A stretch of 51,798 nt of DNA from an uncultured bacterium (GCA_903873965.1 CAIQQO010000109.1:1-51798); one strand, 5' to 3'. Positions 25,303 to 34,661 are shown, counted from the first letter of the stretch. The notes: generated by a model not told the origin, from the letters alone. A program made the numbers and translations.

Positions 25303-26238
25303 ATGCACACTCGTTTCAGCGCTAAAGTATCTGATGACCATGGCATTGGTTCGACCACGTCTACTCTTCGCCAGACGATGTCTGACTATCTGGCACTGAC
25401 AAAACCCCGTGTCATATCGTTGCTTCTGTTGACCACGTTAGCCGGCATGCTGATAACGCCTGCCGGATCGCCTCCGTTCTATTTAATCGCGTGGACATTG
25501 TTGGCTGGATATCTGATGGCGGGTGGCGCCAATGCCGTGAATATGGCCTACGATGTCGATATTGACAGCACCATGGGGCGTACGAAACTGAGGCCGGTAC
25601 CGAGTGGACGGATGACACCCCGGCGCGCGTTTGTGTTTGGCATCGTGCTGGCATCAGTCGCGTTCATGCTGTTGGTTTTGTTTGTCAATATTCTCGCTGC
25701 CGTGCTTTCACTGGCAGGCTTTGTGTACTACACAGTGATCTATACACGCTGGTTGAAACGGTCGACATGGCAGAATATCGTCATTGGCGGTGGCGCCGGT
25801 GCGATTCCTCCGTTGGTGGGCTGGGCAGCGGCTTACGGTCAGCTGACGTGGCCATCACTTTTTCTATTCTTAATCGTTTTCTTCTGGACGCCGCCACATT
25901 TCTGGGCATTAGCACTGATGAAACGAAAGGACTACACGACCGCCGGTGTACCCATGTTGCCCGTAGTGGCAGGTCCTGCCGAGACCGCTCGCCAGATGCT
26001 GCTGTATTCGATCGGTATGATGGCGGTTACTGTTGTATTGACTCCACTCCAGATGATGGGATGGATTTATCTTGTATTTGCGGTAGCGCTTGGAAGTGTG
26101 TTTCTGTGGCATGCATGGCAGGTGGTTAAAGATCCGTTGCCAACGCGTGGGGCGGCTCTGACTCTGTATAAATATTCGTTGCTCTATCTGGCATTGCTGT
26201 TCGCCGTAATGGTCGTCGATCGGCTTATACTAAGCTAA
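25303..26238 (+). CDS. ctaB: Protoheme IX farnesyltransferase
   Basis: This 311-residue UbiA-family membrane enzyme adds a farnesyl group to heme B, giving heme O for the oxidase. The first Asp-rich motif is NAVNMAYDVDIDSTMGRTKLRPVPSG (beginning at about residue 79), and the second region is FFWTPPHFWALALMKRKDY. About nine transmembrane helices are evident. The first ATG directly follows the ctaD stop; an internal ATG 25 codons on, at MSDYLALTKPRV, gives a more usual N-terminus and cannot be excluded. No ctaA (heme A synthase) is in the window. Its last base overlaps the next ORF in a TAATG arrangement. Confidence 0.95.
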   Translation: MHTRFSAKVSDDHGIGSTTSTLRQTMSDYLALTKPRVISLLLLTTLAGMLITPAGSPPFYLIAWTLLAGYLMAGGANAVNMAYDVDIDSTMGRTKLRPVPSGRMTPRRAFVFGIVLASVAFMLLVLFVNILAAVLSLAGFVYYTVIYTRWLKRSTWQNIVIGGGAGAIPPLVGWAAAYGQLTWPSLFLFLIVFFWTPPHFWALALMKRKDYTTAGVPMLPVVAGPAETARQMLLYSIGMMAVTVVLTPLQMMGWIYLVFAVALGSVFLWHAWQVVKDPLPTRGAALTLYKYSLLYLALLFAVMVVDRLILS

Positions 26239-26354
26239 TGATTCCAAAAAGCATGGAAGTCCGAGCCCGCTGGCTCGTTGTAATATGTCTGGGCGTAGTG
26301 GTCATCGGATCGATCATCGGTCTGGTATGGATGAATGTCTACTCCGTGAAGTAG
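26238..26354 (+). CDS. 38-residue single-span membrane peptide in the oxidase operon
   Basis: The ATG shares one base with the ctaB stop (TAATG), the classic form of translational coupling. The product reads MIPKSMEVRARW, then one hydrophobic span of about 20 residues (LVVICLGVVVIGSIIGLVWM), then a short NVYSVK end. The basic N-terminus and the position between ctaB and the subunit IV-like gene suggest a small oxidase subunit or assembly peptide in the manner of CcoQ, with the N-terminus inside. I know of no named family. It is short enough to be missed by gene callers. The main doubt is whether the frame is translated. Confidence 0.6.
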   Translation: MIPKSMEVRARWLVVICLGVVVIGSIIGLVWMNVYSVK

Positions 26355-26405
26355 GGTTGAGCCTATGTGTTCGCCCGTATAGAATTAAGAGGTAGTCTCA
26401 GGAAA

Positions 26406-26675
26406 ATGGAAGAAAATAACGAGAACGCTGAACCGGCACAAACAGCTCAAGTTGAAGAGGAACACATACACTTACCCTCGCCGAGTTGGGCGCCAATTAT
26501 CCTGGCTCTTGGTCTGGCCGGGATTGTATTTGGTGTTGTCCTCACCCCGGTATTACTTATCCTGGGTGTTGTAGTGACGGTCATTGGCCTGGGTATGTGG
26601 ATTATGGATGAGATTCACAATGCCACTGCTTCTGATGGACATGGTAATAACCAGGCATCGAATCACGCAGCATGA
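26406..26675 (+). CDS. Cytochrome c oxidase subunit IV-like small membrane protein
   Basis: This 89-residue protein has an acidic N-terminus, the motif HIHLPSPSWAPIILALGLAG and two transmembrane segments (about residues 31-50 and 51-72), then a His/Asn-rich tail. The LPxPSxxPIILALGL stretch is typical of the short subunit IV-like proteins coded beside ctaE in this group of bacteria. They are thought to stabilise the oxidase core. AGGA just before the ATG supports this start; an earlier in-frame start adds 13 unmatched residues. The stop overlaps the ctaE start (ATGA), so the two are coupled. Confidence 0.75.
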   Translation: MEENNENAEPAQTAQVEEEHIHLPSPSWAPIILALGLAGIVFGVVLTPVLLILGVVVTVIGLGMWIMDEIHNATASDGHGNNQASNHAA

Positions 26676-27319
26676 GCGCAAAAGTATCATCAGTCGGTAC
26701 CCTTACGAAACTGCAGCGCCGTGAAGATGTAACGCCGCCAAGGATGTATTCGTCCACGTTGGTACCCAAACCCAATACGGGATTAATTGGTGCGGCGGTC
26801 TTCATTGTCTCAGAATCGATGTTCTTCTTGGGGCTGTTTCTTGCCTATTTTTTCATGCGTGCAGATAGCACCATTGTCGTACGTTCTGATCAACCAGTAC
26901 ATCCATCACTTGTGCTGCCGTTAATCAATACTGTAATCCTGGCAATAAGTGTCGCAGCAATGACGTTTGCAGAGCGAGGAATCGCGGCCGATAAGCAGCG
27001 CCATCTGGTTGTTGGTGTGACGGTGGCAGTTGCGCTTGGGTTGGTCTTCATGCTTGCTCAGTCGATTGAGTTCAGTCGTTTTGCCACCCAGGGGTTTTCA
27101 CCAAGTAGCAGTTCCTTTGGGTCAACGTTCTTCGCACTATTGATTTTTCATGTTTTGCGTGTATTGGCCGGCGTGACCTTCATGGTCATCGTGCTGATAC
27201 GGTCGCTGATGGGTCAATTTCATTCATGGCGTCGGACTGCTGTTCAGGCATGCACGCTCTATTGGTACTTCATTGCCGCTGTTTGGTTGGTGGTGTTTCT
27301 CGTGCTCTATACCAGTTAG
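26672..27319 (+). CDS. ctaE: Cytochrome c oxidase subunit III
   Basis: This 215-residue core subunit of the oxidase binds lipids and supports proton uptake. It has five to six transmembrane helices, with FIVSESMFFLGLFLAYFF (the ESMFF Glu is conserved) and a C-terminal VQACTLYWYFIAAVWLVVFL helix characteristic of subunit III. The first pair of helices found in long forms is missing, as in many bacterial short forms. The start overlaps the previous gene (ATGA). It is followed within eight bases by the accessory membrane-anchored protein. Confidence 0.92.
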   Translation: MSAKVSSVGTLTKLQRREDVTPPRMYSSTLVPKPNTGLIGAAVFIVSESMFFLGLFLAYFFMRADSTIVVRSDQPVHPSLVLPLINTVILAISVAAMTFAERGIAADKQRHLVVGVTVAVALGLVFMLAQSIEFSRFATQGFSPSSSSFGSTFFALLIFHVLRVLAGVTFMVIVLIRSLMGQFHSWRRTAVQACTLYWYFIAAVWLVVFLVLYTS

Positions 27320-27326
27320 GCTGAAC

Positions 27327-27848
27327 ATGGGACCGCGCTTTACTTTGCGCTGGACCATCATCGGGCTAGTTAGTTTTCTACCACTCGTTATCGCCAGCAT
27401 CATATTGGCCAATCTTGCTTATGTGCGACAGCAGGCGCAGCCGCGTGCATCAATTAATGACGAGTATTTCAGAGAGGTCATTGGGGCGTCAGCCGAAATG
27501 CCGCTTAGCGCGACTGGAAGTGGTACGCAAATGATCAGTGGGACCACTGTGTGTCTGCAGATTCAGCCATTTCCAGTGGTGGCGTCGAATGGTGCAATCA
27601 CCACGATGACATTGAGCGTAGTTACACCTGATGGTCATCCTGCGCTATCCGCTTCGCCTGAGCTAACATTTCATGCCCGTACACCCACTGAGCACGATCG
27701 TACCTACACCTTCACCCAGCTACCGGGTGGTGTTTACCGTATATCAGGCGTTTTCTTCACAGCGCCCGGTCAATCCCACATGCGCATCGATGTCAATATT
27801 GGTGATGCCATTCCTGCCCCCATGATCTTTACCGTCGATACAAAATAG
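27327..27848 (+). CDS. Membrane-anchored external beta-domain protein, YtkA/FixH-like
   Basis: This 173-residue protein has one N-terminal transmembrane anchor (LRWTIIGLVSFLPLVIASIILANLA region, residues 7-31) and an outside domain rich in beta strands. The segment with LQIQPFPVVASNGAITTMTLSV, then YTFTQLPGGVYRISGVFFTAPG, looks like the Ig-like fold of YtkA/FixH-type proteins, some of which take part in copper or oxidase assembly. It has one Cys and few Met/His pairs, so I see no obvious copper site. It starts seven bases after ctaE and closes the operon, so an oxidase-related role is likely by position. Family membership is tentative. Confidence 0.55.
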   Translation: MGPRFTLRWTIIGLVSFLPLVIASIILANLAYVRQQAQPRASINDEYFREVIGASAEMPLSATGSGTQMISGTTVCLQIQPFPVVASNGAITTMTLSVVTPDGHPALSASPELTFHARTPTEHDRTYTFTQLPGGVYRISGVFFTAPGQSHMRIDVNIGDAIPAPMIFTVDTK

Positions 27849-27929
27849 TCAGTTCAAGGGAATGACAAGCGCTTAAGTGTGGTTAAATCATACAAGCGAC
27901 GCCGAAGGTACTTGTTAGCTTCGATAAAC

Positions 27930-29777
27930 ATGGAAATATACAAAAACTCAAAACCATACACGCGTTGGTGGTGGTTCTCGGGTGAGATCCGGGACGAAGA
28001 CATACTAGCCCAATTGGAATGGGTAAAGCAGAATGGCTTTGGCGGTGTTGAAATCGCCTGGGTATATCCTCAACTAGATGCAAAACCGGGACCGGCCTGG
28101 CTCAGTGCAGAACTCTCTGACCATATCAGATACGCCAAGCAGATAGCAGATGAACTTGGCCTTGGATGTGATTTCACATTCGGTACTTCGTGGCCATTTG
28201 GTGGATCATCGGTTTCTGGTGATGACGCTAGTCGGGATATCCATGGACTATCCTCGCAACGCTTGGAGAAATCGTGGGAGTGGCCGATCGAGGGCAATCT
28301 GGTCAATCACTTGGATCAAACTGCGGTAAAGCATTATTCTCGCGTGATGGGGAATGTCCTTACTGGTGGTTTACAAGGATCACCATCGGCCTTGTTTTGC
28401 GACTCGTGGGAAGTGTTGACTGAAGGGCTATGGACTACAGGATTTGGCGAGTTATTCCAATCGCGTTTTGGCTATGCGATTGAGCCACTGTTGCCTGATC
28501 TGAATCAGCATCCTGACGTGCGGTATGACTATCGGTCATTGATATCCGATCTTGTTTTGCAGGAGTTTTACCGGCCATATGCGACTATCTGCCGTGAATT
28601 AGGTGGATTTTCACGCGTACAGTGTCACGGAGCGCCGACGGATCTTTTGTCCGCCTACGCGGCAGTGGATGTCCCGGAGTCAGAAGCCATCCTTTTTGAT
28701 CCTGAATTCTCCAATATTGCCGCGTCTGCAGCTGCACTGACAGGTAAAAAGATTGTCTCTGCAGAAACTTTTACCTGTATGTATGGCTGGGTAGCAAAAC
28801 CTGGCCCTGGTCAATATCAGGGCAAAGAACAAATCACCGATCTAAAAATGCTGGCTGATGCCATGTTCGCCAATGGTATCAACCAGGTTTTCTGGCATGG
28901 CATGCCGTATAACCCGCCGGGAGGTTCCAATCGCTTCTATGCGACGACGCATGTGGGACCAGATAGTCATTTTATAGGACAGCTTCCGGGTTTTAATGAC
29001 TACATGACGCGCGTCAGTGCCGCACTTCGCGAAGGCACTACTTACTCCGATGTTGCTGTATACATGCCCATTGAAGACGCCAGGATGCAGCATGAACTGC
29101 CCGAAGCGTTAAGAAAACCGAGTGCTTTTTATCACTGGGAGATGCACTATGCTCGTTTCCCCGAGGTATTGAAAGGATTTCGCCCCCTATGGGTTTCAAC
29201 ACCGTTCTTAAAAACGATGGATTTTCAGAACGGCCTATTGACATGTGGCCACCACGAGTTTAAGGCCATCTATGTCGATGTTGATTGGCTGGATCGTGCG
29301 GCATTGCATGAACTGTTGCGCCTTGCCAGACTAGGTGCGCCGATATGCATAAGGCGTCGTTTGTATGAACCCGGGTTGATAAAGTCGGATTCCTATGAGT
29401 CTGACTATCGTGCTATTACTTCGTTGCACAATGTCTCATCCGAACTGGGCGCTGTCCTGCACAGCCCTCGCTTAGTTAGTGGCAACGATGTTCCGGATTT
29501 CTGGTGCCGGAAACTGGATGGTGACATGCTGTTTTTCTTTGCGCATCCTGCCGCACGTGGACTGCGCTATCCATTGAGCTATGGTCAGTCAAAGCATGAG
29601 CACGCCATGCAACGAGACGTTGAGATCAGGGTGCAGGGCAAACGAGTAAAGCTGGAACTACATTTTGCGCCATATCAATCGATCTTGTTGCGCGTCTCTG
29701 CACAGGGAAATGTAGAGTATCTTGATATTGCCAATGATCTTGGTCCAGACTTTGGTCAGTCAATATCAGGTCAGTAG
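27930..29777 (+). CDS. GH106-like glycosidase domain protein (probable alpha-L-rhamnosidase relative)
   Basis: This 615-residue protein starts with PYTRWWWFSGEIRDEDILAQ and then VKQNGFGGVEIAWVYPQLDA, the WW...G...GGVEI layout seen at the start of GH106-type barrels. The segment FGTSWPFGGSSVS (about residues 88-100) and the EAILFDPEFSNIAASAAALTGKK region contain acidic residues that could be catalytic. It is shorter than typical GH106 enzymes (about 900-1100 residues) and lacks the large C-terminal beta domains. There is no signal peptide. It opens the catabolic-looking cluster with a URO-D-like gene 29 bases downstream. Other barrel glycosidases (GH2-like or GH101-like) remain possible, and the Shine-Dalgarno is weak. 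Confidence 0.6.
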   Translation: MEIYKNSKPYTRWWWFSGEIRDEDILAQLEWVKQNGFGGVEIAWVYPQLDAKPGPAWLSAELSDHIRYAKQIADELGLGCDFTFGTSWPFGGSSVSGDDASRDIHGLSSQRLEKSWEWPIEGNLVNHLDQTAVKHYSRVMGNVLTGGLQGSPSALFCDSWEVLTEGLWTTGFGELFQSRFGYAIEPLLPDLNQHPDVRYDYRSLISDLVLQEFYRPYATICRELGGFSRVQCHGAPTDLLSAYAAVDVPESEAILFDPEFSNIAASAAALTGKKIVSAETFTCMYGWVAKPGPGQYQGKEQITDLKMLADAMFANGINQVFWHGMPYNPPGGSNRFYATTHVGPDSHFIGQLPGFNDYMTRVSAALREGTTYSDVAVYMPIEDARMQHELPEALRKPSAFYHWEMHYARFPEVLKGFRPLWVSTPFLKTMDFQNGLLTCGHHEFKAIYVDVDWLDRAALHELLRLARLGAPICIRRRLYEPGLIKSDSYESDYRAITSLHNVSSELGAVLHSPRLVSGNDVPDFWCRKLDGDMLFFFAHPAARGLRYPLSYGQSKHEHAMQRDVEIRVQGKRVKLELHFAPYQSILLRVSAQGNVEYLDIANDLGPDFGQSISGQ

Positions 29778-29806
29778 AAGGTCGCCTGATACTAAAGTGA
29801 GGTCTG

Positions 29807-30835
29807 ATGAGCAAGCGTGATATCGTCCGCCAGGCGTTACTTGGCGAGCGCCCGCCTTATGTGCCGTGGGCGTTTGGTTTTACACAGGAAGCGCATGAGA
29901 AGCTGGCTAAACACTTCAACATGCATGATTTGGAACCTGTCCTGCATAATCACATTCTGACAGTTGCAGACACTTATGGTTTCTTTACAGAAATGGGCAA
30001 TAACTGTTACCGCGATGTGTTTGGTGTCGTCTGGGATCGCAGTATAGATAGAGACATCGGCAATGTGCGCGGCCAGGTGTTGCCTGATGCCACACTACTT
30101 GGCTACACGTTCCCCGATCCGCACGATCCCCTCTTTTATCGCGGAATAGAAGCAGCCATCGACCAGTATGGTGACCGCTTCCGTATTTTTAATATCGGCT
30201 TCTCACTGTATGAGCGCGCATGGACGATGCGTGGGATGGTCGATCTCATGATAGATTTCCTTGACAATCCCGCTTTCGTACATGAACTGCTTAACACCAT
30301 CGCGGATTACAACATTGCAGTGATAAATGAGGCTTGCCGTTTTGATATTGATGCAATCTACTTTGGTGATGACTGGGGACAGCAGCATGGCTTGATTATG
30401 GGGAAGCGTACATGGCGTGAGTTCATTTATCCAGTACTTAAGCGAATGTACGAGGCGGCACATCAGCAGGGGAAGTATGTATTTATTCATTCGTGCGGCG
30501 ATGTCGATGAGCTTTTTGATGATCTGATCGGGATTGGGTTAAATTGCTTTAATCCATTTCAGCCCGAAGTCATGGATGTGCATACTCTGCTGCAGCAGTA
30601 CCATGGCAGATTGGCTTTTCACGGAGGTATGTCGACACAGCGTACGTTACCTTATGGGAGCGTTGAAGATGTTCGAAGCGAGTGCCGACGGTTGATCCAG
30701 TCTGGATCTGAAGGTGGCTATCTCTTCGCGCCGGCGCATGCCGTTGAAGGCGACGTACCCATTGAAAACATGATAGCTTTTATCGATGAAATGCAGGCAC
30801 AACCCGGTTTTCGAGATTCGATAGGCACAAGTTAA
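29807..30835 (+). CDS. Uroporphyrinogen-decarboxylase-like protein, probable zinc methyltransferase type
   Basis: This 342-residue barrel belongs to the URO-D/MtaA superfamily, but not to HemE. The URO-D arginine motif (RQAGR) is absent; the equivalent region reads ERPPYVPWAFGF. HSCG places H228 and C230 as an HxC zinc motif, and a His at 311 in FAPAHAV stands where MtaA/CmuA-type enzymes keep a third zinc ligand Cys. This suggests methyl transfer from or to a small O-, S- or N-methyl compound or a corrinoid, though no corrinoid protein gene is visible. YFGDDWGQQHGLIMG is the other signature. A second paralogue lies 4 kb downstream, and glycosidases flank it. Confidence 0.75.
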   Translation: MSKRDIVRQALLGERPPYVPWAFGFTQEAHEKLAKHFNMHDLEPVLHNHILTVADTYGFFTEMGNNCYRDVFGVVWDRSIDRDIGNVRGQVLPDATLLGYTFPDPHDPLFYRGIEAAIDQYGDRFRIFNIGFSLYERAWTMRGMVDLMIDFLDNPAFVHELLNTIADYNIAVINEACRFDIDAIYFGDDWGQQHGLIMGKRTWREFIYPVLKRMYEAAHQQGKYVFIHSCGDVDELFDDLIGIGLNCFNPFQPEVMDVHTLLQQYHGRLAFHGGMSTQRTLPYGSVEDVRSECRRLIQSGSEGGYLFAPAHAVEGDVPIENMIAFIDEMQAQPGFRDSIGTS

Positions 30836-30858
30836 CAGATGCTTGAGTGAGGATTAAC

Positions 30859-32859
30859 ATGGTGTTTTCGGTAGTTTCACAACCAGAAACGGCAGTATCA
30901 TCAAATAGCTTTTATAACACGAATCGTGCGCCATTGTTGCCAAGCCCACTGACCAAGCTGCCGCTGGGTTGTGTGAAACCCAAGGGCTGGTTGCGCCATC
31001 AACTTGATCTGATGGCCGAAGGAATGACTGGGCGGCTTAGTGAGATCAGCGTTTTTCTCGACCCTGAGAATGGCTGGTTTGGCGGCAATAACATGGGTTG
31101 GGAAGAGCAACCATACTGGTTTCGCGGTTTCTACGATCTTGCTATACTGACCGGCGACGCGAGGCTACTTGCAGAAGCGCAACGTTGGATCGAAGCTGTA
31201 ATAGGCAGTCAGAGTGAGGATGGTTATTTCGGAGCGTCCTATCACAAGCGTATGGAAGGTGTCAACGGCCAAGTCTGCGCCGACCTTTGGCCACACATGA
31301 TCATGATTGACGCCATCATCAGCCACTACGAAGCCACTTCCGACCCGCGTGTGATTCCATTTCTGACTAACTTTTTTGCTTTCTGTCGTGATCTGCCCGA
31401 TGACCAGTTTTTACCAGTAATCACCAACGGCGGGCAGGAATTTGGTGATTGGCGTCCGTGGTGGCAGCGTCGTCGCGCCGGTGATCTGCTGCCTCAGATT
31501 TACTGGCTGTACAACGCGACTGGCGTTGACTGGCTACTGGCGTTGGCATCCAAGGTTTACCAGAGAATCGACCTTGCACCTGATGAATGGCTCGATCATC
31601 ATATCGTTAACTTCACCCAAAGGTTCCGTTACTCAGGTAACTTCTATGTCCAATCAAAGGCTCAGTGGCATTTTGATCAGAGCGAATACTGGTATCAGCA
31701 GCACTTGATCACATGGGGGCAACAACCGCGTGGTATTTTTGGCGCTGACGAGAATATCCGTTCCGGCTGCGTTGATCCACGCCAGGGCTTTGAAACATGC
31801 GGCATGGTGGAGTTTGCCAAAAGCTTTTATATTCTCGGCCGGGTCTCCGGCGATACTATCTGGGCAGATCGCACCGAAGATGTCATGCTCAACCACTTCC
31901 CCGCGGCCAGCACTCCAGATCTGAAAGGCCTGCATTACTTGACTGCTGCCAATCAGCCGAAGCTGGATGCTTCTGAAGAACATGAATACCAGAACAAGGG
32001 TCGCATGGTGAGTTATAGCCCTCATATTTATCGTTGCTGTCAGCATAATGTTGCTATGGGATGGCCATATTATGCCGAGAATTTATGGCAGGCAAGTCCG
32101 GATAATGGGTTGGTCGCGTGGCTGTATGCGCCTTCTATAGTGACCGCAAAGGTGGGTGCGGAAGGAGTTGAGGTCTCGATTGAGGAGCAAACACCTTATC
32201 CGTTCGATGGCAGCGTTCGGTTAGTCATTCACGACTCAGCCTCGTTCCCGTTATATCTGCGCGTACCGGGATGGAGCACACATTTCAGGATTACGGTTAA
32301 CGATACGCAACTTGATCTGTCGGCCTTTGAAGATGATATGGCTGGCTTATATGTGCGCATGGAACGTATGTGGACTGCGGGTGACGTTGTGACGATTGAC
32401 ATGGGCATGCAAATTGCGTTGACCGAATGGCCGCGCACCGGGAGTGTCAGTGTTGACCGAGGGCCACTTACCTATTCACTTAAGATTGACGAGGAGTGGC
32501 GGCAAAGTGGTGGCAATGACCGTTGGCCTGAGTGGGAGGTGCTACCGGCAACACCGTGGAACTATGGCCTGTTGGTTGATCGCGAGCATCCTGAGTCAGC
32601 TTTTACGCTGATACCCTCAACCGCGCCGTCTGAGCAGCCGTGGACACTGGCGTCTGCGCCGATTGCTCTTAAGGCTAAGGCGAAGCGTATTCCACAATGG
32701 GGACTGCAGAACGAGACTGTTCAGGAATTGCAACAGAGCCCAGTTAAATCGAATGAAGCTGAGGAAGAGATTACTCTCATTCCACTAGGCTGCGCGCGCC
32801 TGCGCATTTCGTGCTTTCCGACGATCGGTGAAGGCGCAACAGCCTGGGAGTGGAAATAG
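30859..32859 (+). CDS. GH127 family glycosidase (beta-L-arabinofuranosidase-like)
   Basis: This 666-residue protein has an (alpha/alpha)6-barrel followed by beta domains. The GH127 zinc-thiolate active site is intact: E312 and C314 in GFETCGMVEF, and the cysteine pair C393-C394 in YRCCQHN. Of these, C393 corresponds to the nucleophile described for HypBA1, with the others as zinc ligands. The opening GCVKPKGWLRHQLDLMAEGM and NNMGWEEQPYWFRGF are typical. No export signal. The ATG is preceded by GAGGA; a GTG four codons upstream is less favoured. It should remove L-arabinofuranosyl residues from plant-type glycans or glycoproteins, though relatives in GH146 have the same thiolate site. Confidence 0.85.
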   Translation: MVFSVVSQPETAVSSNSFYNTNRAPLLPSPLTKLPLGCVKPKGWLRHQLDLMAEGMTGRLSEISVFLDPENGWFGGNNMGWEEQPYWFRGFYDLAILTGDARLLAEAQRWIEAVIGSQSEDGYFGASYHKRMEGVNGQVCADLWPHMIMIDAIISHYEATSDPRVIPFLTNFFAFCRDLPDDQFLPVITNGGQEFGDWRPWWQRRRAGDLLPQIYWLYNATGVDWLLALASKVYQRIDLAPDEWLDHHIVNFTQRFRYSGNFYVQSKAQWHFDQSEYWYQQHLITWGQQPRGIFGADENIRSGCVDPRQGFETCGMVEFAKSFYILGRVSGDTIWADRTEDVMLNHFPAASTPDLKGLHYLTAANQPKLDASEEHEYQNKGRMVSYSPHIYRCCQHNVAMGWPYYAENLWQASPDNGLVAWLYAPSIVTAKVGAEGVEVSIEEQTPYPFDGSVRLVIHDSASFPLYLRVPGWSTHFRITVNDTQLDLSAFEDDMAGLYVRMERMWTAGDVVTIDMGMQIALTEWPRTGSVSVDRGPLTYSLKIDEEWRQSGGNDRWPEWEVLPATPWNYGLLVDREHPESAFTLIPSTAPSEQPWTLASAPIALKAKAKRIPQWGLQNETVQELQQSPVKSNEAEEEITLIPLGCARLRISCFPTIGEGATAWEWK

Positions 32860-32927
32860 ATGGCGCCGTATCAAGGCGAAGCCGTTGGATACTTTAGTGC
32901 GATATCGGGTCTGGATATAGATGTTGT

Positions 32928-33803
32928 ATGCCGCTAATTCACGAACGAACTTTCCGTGTCCGCTATGGCGAGTGCGATGCACTAGGCCACGTCAATAATG
33001 CACACTATCTGCGCTACATGCAGGAAGCAGCTTTTGATGGATCTGCTGCGGCAGGATATGGCGTAGAGCGTTATGCCGCCATGCATCGGCTGTGGGTTGC
33101 GCGTCAGACAGAGATTGAGTATCTGCGCGCACTACGCTACGGTGAATCAGTGATTGTGCGGACATGGGTGCACGATTTTCGCAAAGTGACGTCTCGTCGG
33201 AACTATGAGATGCGATTGGCTGGCACGAACGAATCAGTTGCCGCAGGCCACACGGAGTGGGCATTTGTCGATGCTGAAACGGGACGCCCGGCGTTAATTC
33301 CTATGGAAGCGGTCGATGCCTACTTTCCTGAAGGTGCACCTCCGCCGGCTGCTTTGCGAGATCGGTTTCCGGCTCAGCCAACGCCACCAGAAGGTGTTTA
33401 TGCAATGCGTCGCCGAGTAACGTGGGACGAAATTGATAGCGCTGGTTATGTGAACAATCCTGTTTTCCTGACCTATGCAGAGAACTGTGGCATAAACGCA
33501 GTCGCTTGTTTTAATTGGCCCATTAAGCGCATGATGGCAGAAGGATGTGTTATCGTGGCGCGCAAGAATCAGGTCGAGTACCTTCAGGCGGCTGTTCTGG
33601 ATGATGAACTCGAGATCGCCACATGGCTATCCAACGTCAAACGAGCGAGCGCCACCCGGCACTACACAGTCAAGCGTGTCAGCGATGGCGCACTTGTTGC
33701 ACGGATCAATACGCTTGGAGTGTGGATGAATATAAAAAGCGGTCTGCCCGTGCGGTTTCCACATGAACTACTATCGGATTTTGCAGCCAATACGGTTTTG
33801 TAA
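32928..33803 (+). CDS. Tandem-hotdog acyl-CoA/acyl-ACP thioesterase-like protein
   Basis: This 291-residue protein carries two 4HBT hotdog repeats in one chain. The first has RVRYGECDALGHVNNAHYLRY (residues 9-29), the second RRRVTWDEIDSAGYVNNPVF (about residues 161-180). Each repeats the DxxGxVNN active-site pattern, where the first acidic residue is catalytic in YbgC-type enzymes. The layout resembles acyl-ACP thioesterases (FatA/FatB-like). No membrane span. The stop is followed at once by the methyltransferase start, so the two are cotranslated. The natural acyl substrate is unknown; its place among glycosidase and methyltransferase genes is odd for lipid metabolism. Confidence 0.82.
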   Translation: MPLIHERTFRVRYGECDALGHVNNAHYLRYMQEAAFDGSAAAGYGVERYAAMHRLWVARQTEIEYLRALRYGESVIVRTWVHDFRKVTSRRNYEMRLAGTNESVAAGHTEWAFVDAETGRPALIPMEAVDAYFPEGAPPPAALRDRFPAQPTPPEGVYAMRRRVTWDEIDSAGYVNNPVFLTYAENCGINAVACFNWPIKRMMAEGCVIVARKNQVEYLQAAVLDDELEIATWLSNVKRASATRHYTVKRVSDGALVARINTLGVWMNIKSGLPVRFPHELLSDFAANTVL

Positions 33804-34661
33804 ATGCACCTGATAGATTTGATTCATCGAATGCCATCGCCTCATCCATGGAGTGAGGGAGATAATATCCCGTGGGCCGATCCAGGCTTTAGTGAACGAA
33901 TGCTGCGCGAACACTTAACGCAGGATCACGATGCTGCAAGCCGGCGTTTCGACAAAATCGACAGGCATATTGACTGGATTCATACTCAGTTGTTACAGCG
34001 CTCTCCTTGCCGAGTCCTCGATCTTGGGTGTGGGCCGGGGCTGTATTCGACAAGGCTGGCGCGTTTAGGTTGCACGGTGATAGGTATAGACTTCTCGCCG
34101 GCTTCAATACGATACGCGGTTGAGAGCGCAGCGAAGGGTGACCTTAACTGTCACTTTATCCAGGAGGATATCCGTCAGGCAGCCTTTGGCGCCGGATATA
34201 ACCTCGTCATGTTGATTTATGGAGAGTTTAATGTGTTCAAGCCCGAAGATGCGCGCACTATTCTGCATAAGGCGTATCAAGCTCTTCTTCCCGGCGGACA
34301 GATTTTACTTGAGCTAAGCACCATCGACGGAGTACGAAAAATAGGTGCGCAAGGAGCAACCTGGAATTCATCGTCAAGTGGCCTTTTTTCGGAGCAACCC
34401 AATATAGTGCTCCGCGAGAACTTTTGGGAAGAATCAAGCAGCACGTCAACGGTACGCTATTACTGTGTAGACGCCATGACAGCGCAAGTTTCCGCGCATG
34501 CATCTACCTATCAAGCCTATTCCATTGAAGCACTCTCTGGGTTACTGCGAGAGTGTGGTTACAGCGAAATGATGTATTACCCTGCCTTGACCGGAGTCAC
34601 AGATCATGAACAACCGGATTTTATGGCAGTTGTTGCTCGTAAAGAAGGAGATTACAGATGA
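33804..34661 (+). CDS. SAM-dependent class I methyltransferase
   Basis: This 285-residue Rossmann-fold enzyme has motif I VLDLGCGPG at residues 71-79, followed by the acidic motif II in VIGIDFSPASI and motif post-I in FIQEDIRQAAF. The C-terminal half is strand-rich and should form a substrate lid. It has no signal peptide. The ATG directly follows the thioesterase stop and the end overlaps the next URO-D-like gene by four bases (ATGA). This tight coupling to a URO-D-like protein suggests a shared methyl-related pathway, but the substrate is unknown; a small molecule is more likely than DNA or RNA. Confidence 0.88.
   Translation: MHLIDLIHRMPSPHPWSEGDNIPWADPGFSERMLREHLTQDHDAASRRFDKIDRHIDWIHTQLLQRSPCRVLDLGCGPGLYSTRLARLGCTVIGIDFSPASIRYAVESAAKGDLNCHFIQEDIRQAAFGAGYNLVMLIYGEFNVFKPEDARTILHKAYQALLPGGQILLELSTIDGVRKIGAQGATWNSSSSGLFSEQPNIVLRENFWEESSSTSTVRYYCVDAMTAQVSAHASTYQAYSIEALSGLLRECGYSEMMYYPALTGVTDHEQPDFMAVVARKEGDYR

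Noticed and set aside
23584..32905. CACTAAAGTATC at 23584 with an inverted match near 32890
   Set aside because: A 12-base match is expected by chance many times in a window of this size and the contexts are unrelated.
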